Counted from the stretch's first letter, positions 37,850 to 47,617 are shown. The stretch: 64,000 nucleotides of DNA from Kibdelosporangium sp. MJ126-NF4 (GCF_000826545.1 NZ_CDME01000005.1:46428-110427), one strand, 5' to 3'. Notes: generated from the letters alone by a model not told the origin. A program made the numbers and translations.

Positions 37850-38258
37850 TCGGTTGTGCCCCTCCAGCTAAAAGGCAAACCCCCCAGACCCCCAATTCTC
37901 GGGGCGAAGCACAACCCGGATCACCCTTTTGCACAATGCCGCAAAGCTGTTCACAAAACGGTGATCTTGTGTTAATTCGACGTGAGGTTGGCGAGTCTGT
38001 CCAGGTGGGAAGCTTTGTGAAAACTGGGAAGGCGTAGGCAATGCTGTAATCGGAGTAATCCGATGTGAGATTCTACGGCTCTCGCCTGGTGCGTGAATAT
38101 AAAAAATGCTTCCACGGTCAACGGGGCGTGGTCTCGGTGATCCCCATGATCTCACTGTGCCCGTTCGCCGCCGCCGCTGCCATCGGCTGGCCGAATCTCC
38201 CATGCGCGGGAGCCGGGCGAGGGCTAGGTTTCCCAAGCCGGACATGTGGGGGTGGGCA
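37850..38258. other. Divergent intergenic region, RHS and MFS genes
   Basis: This 409-bp spacer has no supported gene. It is less GC-rich than its neighbours, with an AT-rich run (AATATAAAAAATG, 38096-38108) and a small hairpin ATCGGA-GTAA-TCCGAT near 38050-38065. These may mark promoters, but no -35/-10 pair could be assigned with confidence. Confidence 0.4.
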
Positions 38259-39446
38259 GTGTTGCGCTCGAATCGGCCGTTCACGGCGCTGTTGTGTGCC
38301 AGGTCGGTGTCGTTTCTCGGCGATTCGCTCAGCCTGGTGGCCCTCATGCTGCATGTGGCCGGCACGACCGGCGAGGCGCTGGCGGTGGCGTTGTTGCTGC
38401 TGGTCGGGGATTTCGCGCCGTCGCTGCTGGCTCCGCTGGCAGGCACAGTCAGTGACCGGTTCGATCTTCGCCGGGTGATGATCGTGTGCGACCTGGTGCA
38501 GGGGGCGCTGGTCGCGGTGATCGCGTTCGTGCTGCCCGCCCTGCCGCTGCTGATGGTTCTGGTCGGGCTGCGATCCGTGGCCGGGCAGGTGTTCCAGCCC
38601 GCGTCCCGCGCGGCGGTGCCCGCGCTGGTGCCCGACAAGGACCTGGAGGCGGCGAATTCCCGGCTCGGGTTCGGTACGAACGGCGCGGAGGCGGTCGGTC
38701 CGCTGATGGCCGCCGCGTTGCTGCCGTTGCTGGGAATTCGGGGCGTGCTGCTGGTCGACGCGGCCACGTTCCTGATCTCGGCACTGGTTCTGGTCCGGCT
38801 GCCGCGGTTGGCCCCGGTCGTGGATCGGGAGCGGACGTCGTTCCTGGCGGATGCCAAGGCCGGTCTCGGCTACATCGTGTCGGTGCCGGTCGTTCGGGCG
38901 ATCGGGGTCGGGTTCTGCGTCGTGGTGGCGTTCAACGGCGTCGACGATGTCGCGTTGGTGTTCCTGGCCACGGACTCGCTGGGTGGCGGGCAGTCCGCGG
39001 CCGGGCTGCTGCTGGCCGGTGTCGGTGTCGGCTTGTTCGTCGGGTACCTCTTGCTGGCGCGTGGTGCGGGGCGGCTGCCGATGGTGCCGTTGTTCCTGGC
39101 CGGGCTGGCCGTCAGCAGCGCGGGGAACCTGCTCAGCGGCGTCGCGTGGGCGGTGGCCGCGGCGTTCGTGATGCAGACCGTGCGCGGGATCGGGATCGCC
39201 GCGATGGACGTCGGCGCGAACACACTGCTGCAGCGAACGGTGCCCGCGGACATGCTGGGCCGCGTGTTCGGCAATCTGTACGGCGCGATCGGCGCGGCTG
39301 CCGCCCTGTCCTATGTGGCTGGTGGAGTGCTGCTGGACCTGACGTCGCCACGGATCACGCTTGTCATCGCCGGGACAGGAGGGCTGATCGCCACCATTGT
39401 CACCGCGATCGCGCTGCGCAGGCGTGGAGTTGGCTCAACCCGATGA
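38259..39446 (+). CDS. MFS exporter
   Basis: The protein (395 residues from GTG 38259) has about 12 membrane helices and the MFS motif DRFDLRRVMIVCDLV between helices 2 and 3. It resembles EntS/MefA-like drug or siderophore exporters. The start is uncertain. GTG 38259 gives MLRSNRPF, with GGGGGTGGG just upstream; ATG 38244 is close behind; the open frame back to 38106 codes for non-conserved, hydrophilic residues. The substrate is unknown. The 3' end overlaps the convergent iclR gene by 12 bp. Confidence 0.85.
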   Translation: MLRSNRPFTALLCARSVSFLGDSLSLVALMLHVAGTTGEALAVALLLLVGDFAPSLLAPLAGTVSDRFDLRRVMIVCDLVQGALVAVIAFVLPALPLLMVLVGLRSVAGQVFQPASRAAVPALVPDKDLEAANSRLGFGTNGAEAVGPLMAAALLPLLGIRGVLLVDAATFLISALVLVRLPRLAPVVDRERTSFLADAKAGLGYIVSVPVVRAIGVGFCVVVAFNGVDDVALVFLATDSLGGGQSAAGLLLAGVGVGLFVGYLLLARGAGRLPMVPLFLAGLAVSSAGNLLSGVAWAVAAAFVMQTVRGIGIAAMDVGANTLLQRTVPADMLGRVFGNLYGAIGAAAALSYVAGGVLLDLTSPRITLVIAGTGGLIATIVTAIALRRRGVGSTR

Positions 39447-40199
39447 GCGGGTGTGCAGGGTGTCGGAGATCGCCTCGGCGATCCGCTGGACGATCGGGGC
39501 GACCTTGGTCACGATCTCGTCGGTCAGCCTGCCTTCCGGGCCGGACACCGAGATCGCGGCCGGGCTCGGGGTTCCCTTGACGGGCACGGCGATGCACCGC
39601 ACGCCGAGTTCCTGCTCGCTCTCGTCGAGGGCGTAGCCGCGGTTGGCGATCTCGGCGAGGTGGCGCAGCAGCAGTTCCGGGTCCTGGAACGTGTTCGGTG
39701 TGTACGCGGGCATTCCGGTGCGCCTGAGCAGGTCGCGGACGTCGTTCGGCGGCATCTGGGACAGCATCGCCTTGCCGACACCCGTGCCGTGCGGCAGCAG
39801 GCGGCGGCCGACCTCGGTGAACATGCGCATCGAGTGCCGGGACGGCGCCTGGGCGACGTAGACGACCTCGTCGTGTTCGAGCACGGCCAGGTTCGCGGTC
39901 TCGCCGACCTCGTCGACCAGTTCCGCCAGCAGCGGGCGGGCCCACGTGCCGAACTGCCGTCCCGCGTTCTCGCCGAGGCGGATCAGCCGCGAGCCCAGCG
40001 CGTAGCGTCGGTTGGGGTGCTGGCGCACGTAGCCGAGCGCGACCAGGGTGCGGATCAGCCGGTGGATGGTGGGCATGGGCAGCCCGGACGTCGTCGCCAG
40101 CTCGGACAGGCTGGCCTCGCCGCCCGCGTCCGCCAGGCCTTCCAGCAGGTCGAAAGCGCGTTGCAGAGACTGCACACCGCCGTTGGTCCCTGGGGCCAA
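39435..40199 (-). CDS. IclR-family regulator of the glyoxylate genes
   Basis: The 254-residue regulator has an N-terminal winged helix-turn-helix ([47 protein letters not shown]) and a C-terminal IclR effector domain ([33 protein letters not shown]). The start is TTG 40199, with GAGGAG six bases upstream; the open frame continues upstream across aceB antisense but without IclR sequence. It is divergent from aceB with a 75-bp spacer holding the aceB promoter, so control of aceB, as by E. coli IclR, is likely. Confidence 0.88.
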   Translation of the reverse strand: MAPGTNGGVQSLQRAFDLLEGLADAGGEASLSELATTSGLPMPTIHRLIRTLVALGYVRQHPNRRYALGSRLIRLGENAGRQFGTWARPLLAELVDEVGETANLAVLEHDEVVYVAQAPSRHSMRMFTEVGRRLLPHGTGVGKAMLSQMPPNDVRDLLRRTGMPAYTPNTFQDPELLLRHLAEIANRGYALDESEQELGVRCIAVPVKGTPSPAAISVSGPEGRLTDEIVTKVAPIVQRIAEAISDTLHTRSSG

Positions 40200-40217
40200 T
40201 GCCGTCTCCTCGTCACA

Positions 40218-40246
40218 TTGAAGTTCCGCTATCCAGAAATTATAGT
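40218..40246 (+). promoter_or_regulatory. aceB promoter with possible IclR operator
   Basis: TTGAAG at 40218-40223, a 17-bp spacer, then TATAGT at 40241-40246: a near-consensus housekeeping promoter, 28 bp before the aceB start. An imperfect inverted repeat with ends TTCCG-CTAT and ATAGTCCGAA (40224-40251) covers the -10 and could be the operator of the divergent IclR protein. Confidence 0.65.
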
Positions 40247-40274
40247 CCGAAGTGCAGAAGAAAGGAGCACACTC

Positions 40275-41813
40275 TTGCCCGATTCTGATCGGATCCTGAC
40301 GCCTGAGGCCCGCGCCTTCCTCGAAGGCCTGCACAGCGCGTTCGGTGCCCGACGAGACGAACTGCTGGCCAAGCGGTCCGAACGCCGCGCCGAGGCGGCC
40401 CGGACCGGCCGCCTGGACTTCCTTCCGGAGACCGCCGACGTGCGGTCGGCGGACTGGCGCGTGGCGCATGCACCGGATGACCTGACCGACCGGCGAGTCG
40501 AGATCACCGGCCCGACCGAACGCAAGATGGCCATCAACGCGCTGAACTCGGGCGCCCGCGTGTGGCTCGCCGACCTGGAGGACGCGAACACCCCGCACTG
40601 GGACAACGTGATCGGCGGCCAGGTCAACCTGTACGACGCCGTGCGCGAGACAATCGAGCTGACCACGCCCGAAGGCAAGGAGTACAAACTCAAGCCGGGC
40701 AGGCACGCGACCATCGTGATGCGCCCACGCGGCTGGCACCTGGACGAACGCCACCTGGAGTTCGACGGCAGGCCAGCGGTCGGCGCACTGGTCGACTTCG
40801 GCCTCTACTTCTTCCACAACGCGAAAGAGCTGCTGCAGCGCGGCAGCGGGCCGTACTTCTACCTGCCCAAGATGGAAAGCCACCTCGAAGCCCGGCTGTG
40901 GAACGACGTGTTCACGCACGCGCAACGCGAACTGGGCATCCCGCACGGAACGATCCGGGCGACCGTGCTGATCGAGACCATCCCGGCCGCGTTCGAGATG
41001 GAGGAGATCCTCTACGAGCTGCGCGACCACGCCTCCGGCCTGAACGCGGGCCGCTGGGACTACCTGTTCAGCGTGATCAAGTACTTCCGGGACGCGGGCA
41101 AGGACTTCGTGCTGCCGGACCGCAACTCGGTCACCATGACCGCGCCGTTCATGCGTTCGTACACCGAACTGCTGGTGCGCACGTGCCACAAGCGTGGGGC
41201 GTTCGCGATGGGCGGGATGGCCGCGTTCATCCCCAACCGCCGCGACCCCGAGATCACGACCCAGGCATTGGCCAAGGTCCGCGACGACAAGAGCCGTGAG
41301 GCAGGCGACGGATTCGACGGCTCGTGGGTCGCGCACCCCGACCTGGTCCCGGTCTGCCAGGAGGTCTTCGACGGCGTGCTGGGCGACAAGCCCAACCAGC
41401 TGGACAGGACCCGTGACGAGGTCTCCGTGACCGCGGACGACCTGCTGAACGTCGCCGCGACACCGGGCTCGGCCACCGACGCGGGTCTGCGCGCGGCCGT
41501 CGACGTGGGCGTGCGGTACATCGCGTCCTGGCTGGCGGGCAACGGTGCCGCGGCGATCCACAACCTGATGGAGGACGCGGCCACCGCCGAGATCTCCCGT
41601 GCCCAGGTGTGGCAGTGGGTGCGCAACGGCGTCGTGCTCGACACCGGTGCGGCCGTGACCGCCGACCTCGTGCGCGAGGTCCTCGCCGAGGCCCGCAAGG
41701 AGCTCGACGGCCTGCCACACCTCGACGCGGCAGCCGAACTGTTCGACCAGGTCGCGCTGGCCGACGACTTCGTGGACTTCCTCACGCTGCCCGCGTACGC
41801 GAAGATCGACTGA
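40275..41813 (+). CDS. aceB: Malate synthase A
   Basis: Malate synthase (512 residues) joins glyoxylate and acetyl-CoA to malate in the cytosol. Seen: [17 protein letters not shown] (catalytic Asp, Mg site), [32 protein letters not shown] and [14 protein letters not shown], the short A-type form. The start is TTG 40275, with AAAGGAG eight bases upstream. Its stop overlaps the next start (TGATG). With the xanthine-dehydrogenase gene downstream, it probably serves glyoxylate made from purine/ureide breakdown as well as acetate. Confidence 0.95.
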   Translation: MPDSDRILTPEARAFLEGLHSAFGARRDELLAKRSERRAEAARTGRLDFLPETADVRSADWRVAHAPDDLTDRRVEITGPTERKMAINALNSGARVWLADLEDANTPHWDNVIGGQVNLYDAVRETIELTTPEGKEYKLKPGRHATIVMRPRGWHLDERHLEFDGRPAVGALVDFGLYFFHNAKELLQRGSGPYFYLPKMESHLEARLWNDVFTHAQRELGIPHGTIRATVLIETIPAAFEMEEILYELRDHASGLNAGRWDYLFSVIKYFRDAGKDFVLPDRNSVTMTAPFMRSYTELLVRTCHKRGAFAMGGMAAFIPNRRDPEITTQALAKVRDDKSREAGDGFDGSWVAHPDLVPVCQEVFDGVLGDKPNQLDRTRDEVSVTADDLLNVAATPGSATDAGLRAAVDVGVRYIASWLAGNGAAAIHNLMEDAATAEISRAQVWQWVRNGVVLDTGAAVTADLVREVLAEARKELDGLPHLDAAAELFDQVALADDFVDFLTLPAYAKID

Positions 41814-43024
41814 TGCTGCTCGACGGACCGACGATCGCGTCGCTCACCGCTCGCTTGTCCGAAGTGGACGAGCGGCGGGCGGCGCGGTACCCGGGCGGTC
41901 GCGGCGGGCGCCAGCCGGTGCACACGTGCTACGTGCCCGCCTCCCGGATCGGGCCCACCACCCCGCGCGACTGGGGCGAGCAAGCGCTTGCGGCCTTCGA
42001 GGAGCACGGCTTCGACCTCTCGCCCGACCTGACGGAGCGGGTCAAGGCCAAGCTGGTCAACGAGCCGGTCGAGGACCTGCGGATCGACTTCGAGGACGGC
42101 TACGGCGCACCGGGCACCGAGGACGACGACGCCCGGCACGCGGCGGGCTGCCTGGCCCGCTGGCACGCCGACAGCATCGCGCCGTTCTCGTCCGGGCTGC
42201 GGATCAAGTCGTTCGACACGCCCGCACTGCGCGACCGCGGCATCCGGACGCTGGACATCTTCCTGGAGACACTGCGGGACCTGCCGCCCGGTTTCGTGAT
42301 CACGTTCCCCAAGGTCACCGCGGCCGAGCAGGTGGAGGTCTTCGCCGACCTGCTGGCGGTGTTCGAGCAGCGCCTCGGCTGGCCGACCGGGTCGCTCACC
42401 TTCGAGATCCAGGTGGAGACCACGCAGGCCATTGTGGACAGCGACGGTCGCCTCGCCATCCCCGCGTTCGTCGCGGCCGGTGGTGATCGCGTGGTCGGCC
42501 TGCACTTCGGGACCTACGACTACACGGCGGCCGTCGGCCTCGGCGCGGGACAGCAGCACCTCGGCCACCACGCGTGCGACTTCGCCAGGCACGTGATGCA
42601 GGTGTCCGCGGCCGGAACGGGAATCCGCCTCTCGGACGGGTCGAGCAACGTGCTTCCGGTCGGGGACACGCCGAAAGTGCTCGCCGCCTGGAGTATCCAC
42701 TACGGACTGGTCCGGCGGTCGTTGGAGCACGGGTTCTTCCAGGGCTGGGACATGCATCCCGCTCAGCTCGTTTCCCGGTACGCGGCCGTGTTCGGCTACT
42801 ACCGGGAAAGCCTCGACAGCGACGCACGGCGACTGGCCGCGTACGCCGAGCGGGCGAGCGGCGGGCAGGGCGGCGTACTTGACGAACCAGCCACCGCGCA
42901 AGCGCTTTCGGCGTCGTTGTTGCGTAGTGTGGACTGTGGTGCGGCCACGGCCGAGGAGATCACCCAGGCGACGGGACTCCACCTGGACGTGTTGCGCGCG
43001 TACCACAGGAGGGCGATCAGTTGA
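41813..43024 (+). CDS. HpcH/HpaI-citrate-lyase-like protein (DUF6986 type)
   Basis: The 403-residue protein overlaps aceB by one base and the next gene by four (TTGA). It has the metal-binding acidic pattern of the citrate lyase beta/HpcH aldolase barrel: RIDFEDGYGAPG, FVITFPKV, FEIQVETTQAIVD and LHFGTYDYTAAVG. The family is recurrent beside aceB and xanthine dehydrogenase in actinobacteria. A C-C bond lyase or thioesterase-like role on a small oxo-acid such as a glyoxylate adduct is plausible but unproven. Confidence 0.75.
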   Translation: MLLDGPTIASLTARLSEVDERRAARYPGGRGGRQPVHTCYVPASRIGPTTPRDWGEQALAAFEEHGFDLSPDLTERVKAKLVNEPVEDLRIDFEDGYGAPGTEDDDARHAAGCLARWHADSIAPFSSGLRIKSFDTPALRDRGIRTLDIFLETLRDLPPGFVITFPKVTAAEQVEVFADLLAVFEQRLGWPTGSLTFEIQVETTQAIVDSDGRLAIPAFVAAGGDRVVGLHFGTYDYTAAVGLGAGQQHLGHHACDFARHVMQVSAAGTGIRLSDGSSNVLPVGDTPKVLAAWSIHYGLVRRSLEHGFFQGWDMHPAQLVSRYAAVFGYYRESLDSDARRLAAYAERASGGQGGVLDEPATAQALSASLLRSVDCGAATAEEITQATGLHLDVLRAYHRRAIS

Positions 43025-45219
43025 CCACGGCAGTCTCCACGCAGAGCGGCATCGGGACGAACGCGCAACGCCCCGACGGCGTACTGAAGGTCCGCGGCGA
43101 GTTCGCGTACGCCTCGGACCTGTGGCACGAGGACATGCTGTGGGGCGCCACCGTGCGCAGCCCGCATCCGCACGCGCGGATCACTGCCATCGACATCACC
43201 GAAGCGCTGAAAGTGCCCGGCGTCCATGCCGTGCTCACCCACGAGGACGTCCCCGGCACCAACCTCTACGGCCTTGAACACGCCGACCAGCCGGTACTGG
43301 CCGCGGATGTCGTCCGCTACCAAGGCGAACCCGTCGCACTGGTGGCCGCCGACCACCCGGAGACCGCCCACCGCGCCTGCCAGCGAATCGAGGTCTCCTA
43401 CGAGATCCTCGAGCCTCTCGTCGATACGGAAGCCGCGGCGCACAACGGAAGCGTCGTGAAACACGTACGGATCCGGCGCGGCCCGCAGGACATCACCGCC
43501 GATGTCGTGGTCTCCGGTGAATACGAAGTCGGCATGCAGGACCAGGCCTTCCTCGGACCGGAATCCGGCATGGCGGTACCGGCGGTGGACGGTTCGGTCG
43601 ACCTGTACGTCGCGACCCAGTGGTTGCACGTCGACCAACGGCAGATCGCGGTGGCGCTCGGTCTGCCGCTGGAGAAGGTGCGGCTGACCCTTTCCGGCGT
43701 CGGTGGTGCGTTCGGTGGCCGTGAGGACCTGTCGATGCAGGTCCACGCGTGCATGCTGGCCCTGCACGTCGGCAAACCGGTGAAGATGGTCTACAACCGC
43801 GAGGAATCGTTCTACGGACACGTGCACAGGCACCCGGCCCGGCTGTACTACGAGCACGGAGCCACCAGGGACGGCAAGATCGTCTACGTCAGGTCCCGGA
43901 TCTACCTGGACGGTGGCGCCTACGCGTCCAGCACCGGCGCGGTCGTGACCAACGCGGCCACACTGGGATTCGGGCCGTATGAGGTGCCCAGCGTGACCAT
44001 GGACTGCTGGGGCGTCTACACGAACAACCCGCCATGCGGCGCGATGCGGGGATTCGGTGCCGTGCAGGCGGCTTTCGCGTACGAGTCGCAGATGGACAAA
44101 CTGGCCGACGCGCTGGGCATCGACCCGGTCGACCTGCGGCTGCGCAACGCGATGAGCGAAGGCAGCATGATGCCGACCGGCCAGGTCGTCGACTCGGCGG
44201 CCCCGGTCGCCGAACTGCTGACGCTCGTCCGCGACAAACCTTTGCCCGCCAAGGGAACCGAGCTGACTGACATGCCCGGTGGGGTGTCCAACACAACGCA
44301 CGGTGAAGGCGTTGTGCGCGGCGTGGGCTACGGCGTCGGCATCAAGAACGTCGGTTTCTCGGCCGGTTTCGACGACTACTCGACCGTACGGGTCCGGCTG
44401 GCGGTGATCGGCGGGGAGGCGGTGGCGTCCGTGCACACCGCTGCGGCCGAGGTCGGCCAAGGCCTGGTCACGGTCCTCCAGCAGATCACACGCAGCGAGT
44501 TGGGTGTCGAGAAGGTGACCGTCGAACCGATGGACACGAACATCGGCGACGCGGGTTCGACATCCGCCTCACGCCAGACGTACGTGACCGGCGGGGCACT
44601 GCGAGCAGCGTGTGCGGCCGTGCGTACCGCCCTGTACCAACGAATGGACGGGCCACTGGACAGCGGCAGGATCGCCGAGGCGCTCGGCACGGACGTGATC
44701 GACGAGGTCGTCGAGTGGCGGCACCGCCCGACACATCCACTCGACCCGGGAACCGGCCAGGGCACCGCGCACGTGCAGTACGCGTTCGCCGCGCACCGGG
44801 CGGTCGTCGATGTCGACGTGGAACTCGGCCTGGTGAAAGTGGTCGAGCTGGTGTGCGCCCAGGACGTCGGCAAGGCGATCAACCCGGAGGCGGTGCTCGG
44901 CCAGATCCACGGCGGCACCGCGCAGGGCCTCGGCCTCGCGGTGATGGAGGAGATCCAGTTGGCCGACGGCAAGATCCGCAACCCGTCGTTCACCGACTAC
45001 CTGATCCCGACTGTGCTCGACATGCCCCCGATGATCGTCGACGTCCTCGAACGCCCGGATCCGCACGCGCCGTACGGGCTGCGGGGCGTCGGCGAGCCGC
45101 CGACGATCTCGTCCACTCCGGCGATTGTGGCGGCGATCCGTGCCGCGACCGGCCTGGCGCTGACGCGTGTGCCCATCCGGCCGGAACACCTAGTAGGAGA
45201 AAACCGACTCGTCGGCTGA
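43021..45219 (+). CDS. pucD: Xanthine dehydrogenase, molybdenum-binding subunit
   Basis: The 732-residue protein is a large subunit of the xanthine oxidase family, carrying the molybdopterin cofactor and oxidising hypoxanthine/xanthine toward urate. Motifs: GGAFGGRED (Moco binding), CGAMRGFGAVQAAFAYE, EVGQGL, GGTAQGLGLA and the terminal GVGEPP with the catalytic Glu. TTG 43021 overlaps the upstream stop. The iron-sulfur and FAD subunits normally encoded next to it are not present; the next gene is convergent and overlaps by 30 bp. The partners must lie elsewhere. Confidence 0.88.
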   Translation: MTTAVSTQSGIGTNAQRPDGVLKVRGEFAYASDLWHEDMLWGATVRSPHPHARITAIDITEALKVPGVHAVLTHEDVPGTNLYGLEHADQPVLAADVVRYQGEPVALVAADHPETAHRACQRIEVSYEILEPLVDTEAAAHNGSVVKHVRIRRGPQDITADVVVSGEYEVGMQDQAFLGPESGMAVPAVDGSVDLYVATQWLHVDQRQIAVALGLPLEKVRLTLSGVGGAFGGREDLSMQVHACMLALHVGKPVKMVYNREESFYGHVHRHPARLYYEHGATRDGKIVYVRSRIYLDGGAYASSTGAVVTNAATLGFGPYEVPSVTMDCWGVYTNNPPCGAMRGFGAVQAAFAYESQMDKLADALGIDPVDLRLRNAMSEGSMMPTGQVVDSAAPVAELLTLVRDKPLPAKGTELTDMPGGVSNTTHGEGVVRGVGYGVGIKNVGFSAGFDDYSTVRVRLAVIGGEAVASVHTAAAEVGQGLVTVLQQITRSELGVEKVTVEPMDTNIGDAGSTSASRQTYVTGGALRAACAAVRTALYQRMDGPLDSGRIAEALGTDVIDEVVEWRHRPTHPLDPGTGQGTAHVQYAFAAHRAVVDVDVELGLVKVVELVCAQDVGKAINPEAVLGQIHGGTAQGLGLAVMEEIQLADGKIRNPSFTDYLIPTVLDMPPMIVDVLERPDPHAPYGLRGVGEPPTISSTPAIVAAIRAATGLALTRVPIRPEHLVGENRLVG

Positions 45220-45882
45220 CAGGATCGCGGTTTTCGCGCTGGTCGGCCAGATCGCGGCCAGTTCGTCGGCCAGGGACGCGACCACGGCCTCGATGTCGGC
45301 ACGCGCCGAGTCGTGCAGGGCCTCGGCCACGATCAGCACGGACGACGTCGTGTCGCGGATCGCGGACGTGGCGGCCTGGCGGTTGGTCCAGCGGCGCGCG
45401 TGTGCGCTGCCGGACGCGTCCGCGAACACGATCTCACCTGGCTCCGGGTTCTCCTCACCGCCCGCGAAGGTCGCGTACGTCTCGGTGCCGGTGGCTGGGC
45501 GCACTTCCAGGAATTCCGCCACGTTGGCCACGTCGAACACCGCGATCGGGACCGCATAGGCCAGCGACACCGCGTTGCACAGGTCGATCAGCGGGTGGAT
45601 GGATGGCAGCGCGTCCTCCTTGCGGAACCGCCGCAGCAGCGACTCCGAGGCGCACCGGTACTGGGTGGGCTTGAGCCCCATCGCCGAGAAGGCCCGCCGC
45701 CACGCCTGGATCTCGGGGAACTCACCTTCCGCCGACTCGGCAAGACGAGATCGGGCGATGTCGTGGAACCGGACCAGGCGGTCGGCGACGGTGACATCCG
45801 GGATGATCCCGTCGGCGGCGAGCACACCGGGCACCAGATGGGGAAAGTCGCGCCAGACCTCAGAAGAGTGCGAGAAACGCAT
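45190..45882 (-). CDS. B3/B4 tRNA-binding-domain protein
   Basis: The 230-residue protein matches the free-standing B3/B4 domain also found in the beta subunit of phenylalanyl-tRNA synthetase: FPEIQAWRRAFSAMGLKPTQYRCASESLLRR, PSIHPLIDLCNAVSLAYAVPIAVFDV and a C-terminal AAIWPTSAKTAIL. In the synthetase this domain edits mischarged Tyr-tRNAPhe; free-standing members are thought to handle misacylated tRNA or related substrates. Its 3' end overlaps pucD. Confidence 0.85.
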   Translation of the reverse strand: MRFSHSSEVWRDFPHLVPGVLAADGIIPDVTVADRLVRFHDIARSRLAESAEGEFPEIQAWRRAFSAMGLKPTQYRCASESLLRRFRKEDALPSIHPLIDLCNAVSLAYAVPIAVFDVANVAEFLEVRPATGTETYATFAGGEENPEPGEIVFADASGSAHARRWTNRQAATSAIRDTTSSVLIVAEALHDSARADIEAVVASLADELAAIWPTSAKTAILSADESVFSY

Positions 45883-45954
45883 GTCTCATGCTACCGGTAC
45901 TGCGCTCGACCGGAGTCGCCTCGACAGAGCCGACCGCTCTGCCATGATCGAAAC

Positions 45955-46174
45955 ATGGCCACAATCGTCGCGTTCCACGCTCACCCCGACGACGAAGCCG
46001 TGCTGACCGGCGGCACCCTGGCACGCCTTGCCGCGGAAGGCCACCGAGTAGTCATCGTCGTGGCCTGTGACGGCGTCGTGCGACCCGATCTTCGGGTTCC
46101 TGGCCGGTCGTGAGTGGTTCGTCGATCCGGCCATCACACCCACGGCCACCCGCCGCGACGACGTCCTCGACTAG
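45955..46174 (+). pseudogene. PIG-L (LmbE-like) deacetylase remnant
   Basis: ATG 45955 begins a good PIG-L N-terminus: MATIVAFHAHPDDEAVLTGG, with the zinc motif HPDDE, then LARLAAEGHRVVIVVACDG. After about 42 codons the sequence jumps. A C-terminal PIG-L tail (DPIFGFLAGREWFVDPAIT, ending DDVLD) continues in the +1 frame to TAG 46172-46174. The whole middle of the roughly 230-260-residue enzyme is missing. An internal deletion therefore inactivated a deacetylase gene. Its final CTAG also supplies the stop of the convergent MFS gene. Confidence 0.8.
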
Positions 46175-47577
46175 CTCGGACGCCCCACCTGTCGGTCCGG
46201 TCGGCTGACCAGGATCCCGCCGATCAGCGCGGCAACGGCGGGGATCAGGAAGACACCGAACAGCCAGCGCGCGGCCGATGACGTGGTCGCCGGGTCGGCG
46301 AACCCGGTGGTGTTGGCGACCGCGCCCGCGATCGCGGAGCCGAACGCGATGGCGGTGAGCTGCACGGTCGTCAACGACGATCCCGCGATGCCCTGGTCGT
46401 CGTCTCCGGCCAGCCGCATCACGTTGGCGAACAGGTGTGGCCAGACGGCGCCGACACCCCACCCGGCCAGGATCAGTCCGAACCCGACGGTCAGGGCGAC
46501 GGCGGCCGACGACGACCGCATCGGGCCGAACACGGTCAGCAGCACCAAACCGACGACCACGAACGCCGGTGAGGTGGCGATGACCAGCGTCCGCCGCTTG
46601 GTCACGCCGCTGAGCGCGAGCGACCCGAGCGTCCAGCCCGCCGCCATCGCAGCGCCGAGGTACCCGGCCTCCAATGGGTTGAGGCCCTGCAGCCGTTGGC
46701 CGAAGAACGGGACGAACACCTCGACCGCGACAGCGATGAGGAGGAAGCTCATGGTGAGGTAGATCCGGCGCAGCCGATGGTCGGCCGAGAAAGTGGCGGT
46801 GGGCATCACCCGCACCGACGCGCGGCGCTCGTGCCGAACCCAGAGCACCATCAACGCGGCCGCCAAGAGCAACCCGATGACGTTGACGCTCACCTGGTCG
46901 GACACGCTCGCCGAGGAAACCACCAGTACGGCGGCGGTCAGCAGGCCCAGCGCGACCCAGGGCACTCGGGACGCCGTCTGATCACCGGCCCGGTCCGGCA
47001 GCTTGGCCGCACCGAACGCCGCGATGATCGCGAGCAGCGGGACCAGCGTCCAGAACGCGCCCCGCCACTGGTGCGCCTGTGCCCAGACACCGCCGAGAGC
47101 AGGCCCGAGCAGGGTCGCGATGCCCCACATCGCCGAGATCATGGCCAGCGCTCGTGGCCACAGCTCCTCCTCGAACACAAGCCGCACGACCGAGTAGCAC
47201 AGCGCGAACAACAGACCGCCTGCCAGGCCTTGGAGCGCCCGTCCCGCAAGGAGAACCACCATGGTCGGCGCCAGCGCGCACACGACGGTGCCGAGGAGCA
47301 GCGTCGCCGCGGACCAGCGATACGCCGCCCGTGGGCCGACCCGGTCGAGCACTGTCGACGCCAGGACGGATCCCAGCACCGACGCGACGGTGAAGATCGT
47401 GGTGGCCCACGCGTACAGGCGGGCACCGTCGATGTCCTCGATGACTGACGGCATGACCGTGGTCGCCAGGTACACGTTGACGGCGTGCAGTCCCACCCCG
47501 CCCCCGAGCGTGGCGGCCGTCGGCCCGTGCCCGCCTGTCAGCAACGCGCCCCAACCGGGTGCTTTCGTGCTTGTCAC
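46171..47577 (-). CDS. MFS drug-efflux transporter
   Basis: The 468-residue protein has about 14 predicted membrane helices and DHA2/EmrB-QacA features: VNVYLATTVMPSVIEDI at the N-terminus, RVGPRAAYRWSAATLLLG, and GRALQGLAGGLLFALCYSVVR. It probably exports a toxic compound. The start is GTG 47577. It is divergent from a TetR gene with an operator between them, the standard self-regulated efflux layout. Confidence 0.87.
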   Translation of the reverse strand: MTSTKAPGWGALLTGGHGPTAATLGGGVGLHAVNVYLATTVMPSVIEDIDGARLYAWATTIFTVASVLGSVLASTVLDRVGPRAAYRWSAATLLLGTVVCALAPTMVVLLAGRALQGLAGGLLFALCYSVVRLVFEEELWPRALAMISAMWGIATLLGPALGGVWAQAHQWRGAFWTLVPLLAIIAAFGAAKLPDRAGDQTASRVPWVALGLLTAAVLVVSSASVSDQVSVNVIGLLLAAALMVLWVRHERRASVRVMPTATFSADHRLRRIYLTMSFLLIAVAVEVFVPFFGQRLQGLNPLEAGYLGAAMAAGWTLGSLALSGVTKRRTLVIATSPAFVVVGLVLLTVFGPMRSSSAAVALTVGFGLILAGWGVGAVWPHLFANVMRLAGDDDQGIAGSSLTTVQLTAIAFGSAIAGAVANTTGFADPATTSSAARWLFGVFLIPAVAALIGGILVSRPDRQVGRPS

Positions 47578-47589
47578 GACTTATCCCCA

Positions 47590-47617
47590 TTTCATTACGC
47601 GCCGTTCCGTAATGAAA
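47590..47617. promoter_or_regulatory. TetR operator between MFS and tetR genes
   Basis: Perfect 10-bp arms TTTCATTACG (47590-47599) and CGTAATGAAA (47608-47617) are separated by 8 bp in the 56-bp divergent spacer. The symmetry and place suggest the binding site for the adjacent TetR protein, able to block both promoters. Confidence 0.8.

Noticed and set aside
38106..38258. ATG at 38106 as start of the MFS exporter
   Set aside because: The extra residues are hydrophilic and not transporter-like, and a ribosome-binding site precedes 38259.
39453..40274. Upstream extension of the aceB frame
   Set aside because: It runs antisense to iclR with no malate synthase sequence, and the promoter and AAAGGAG site place the start at TTG 40275.
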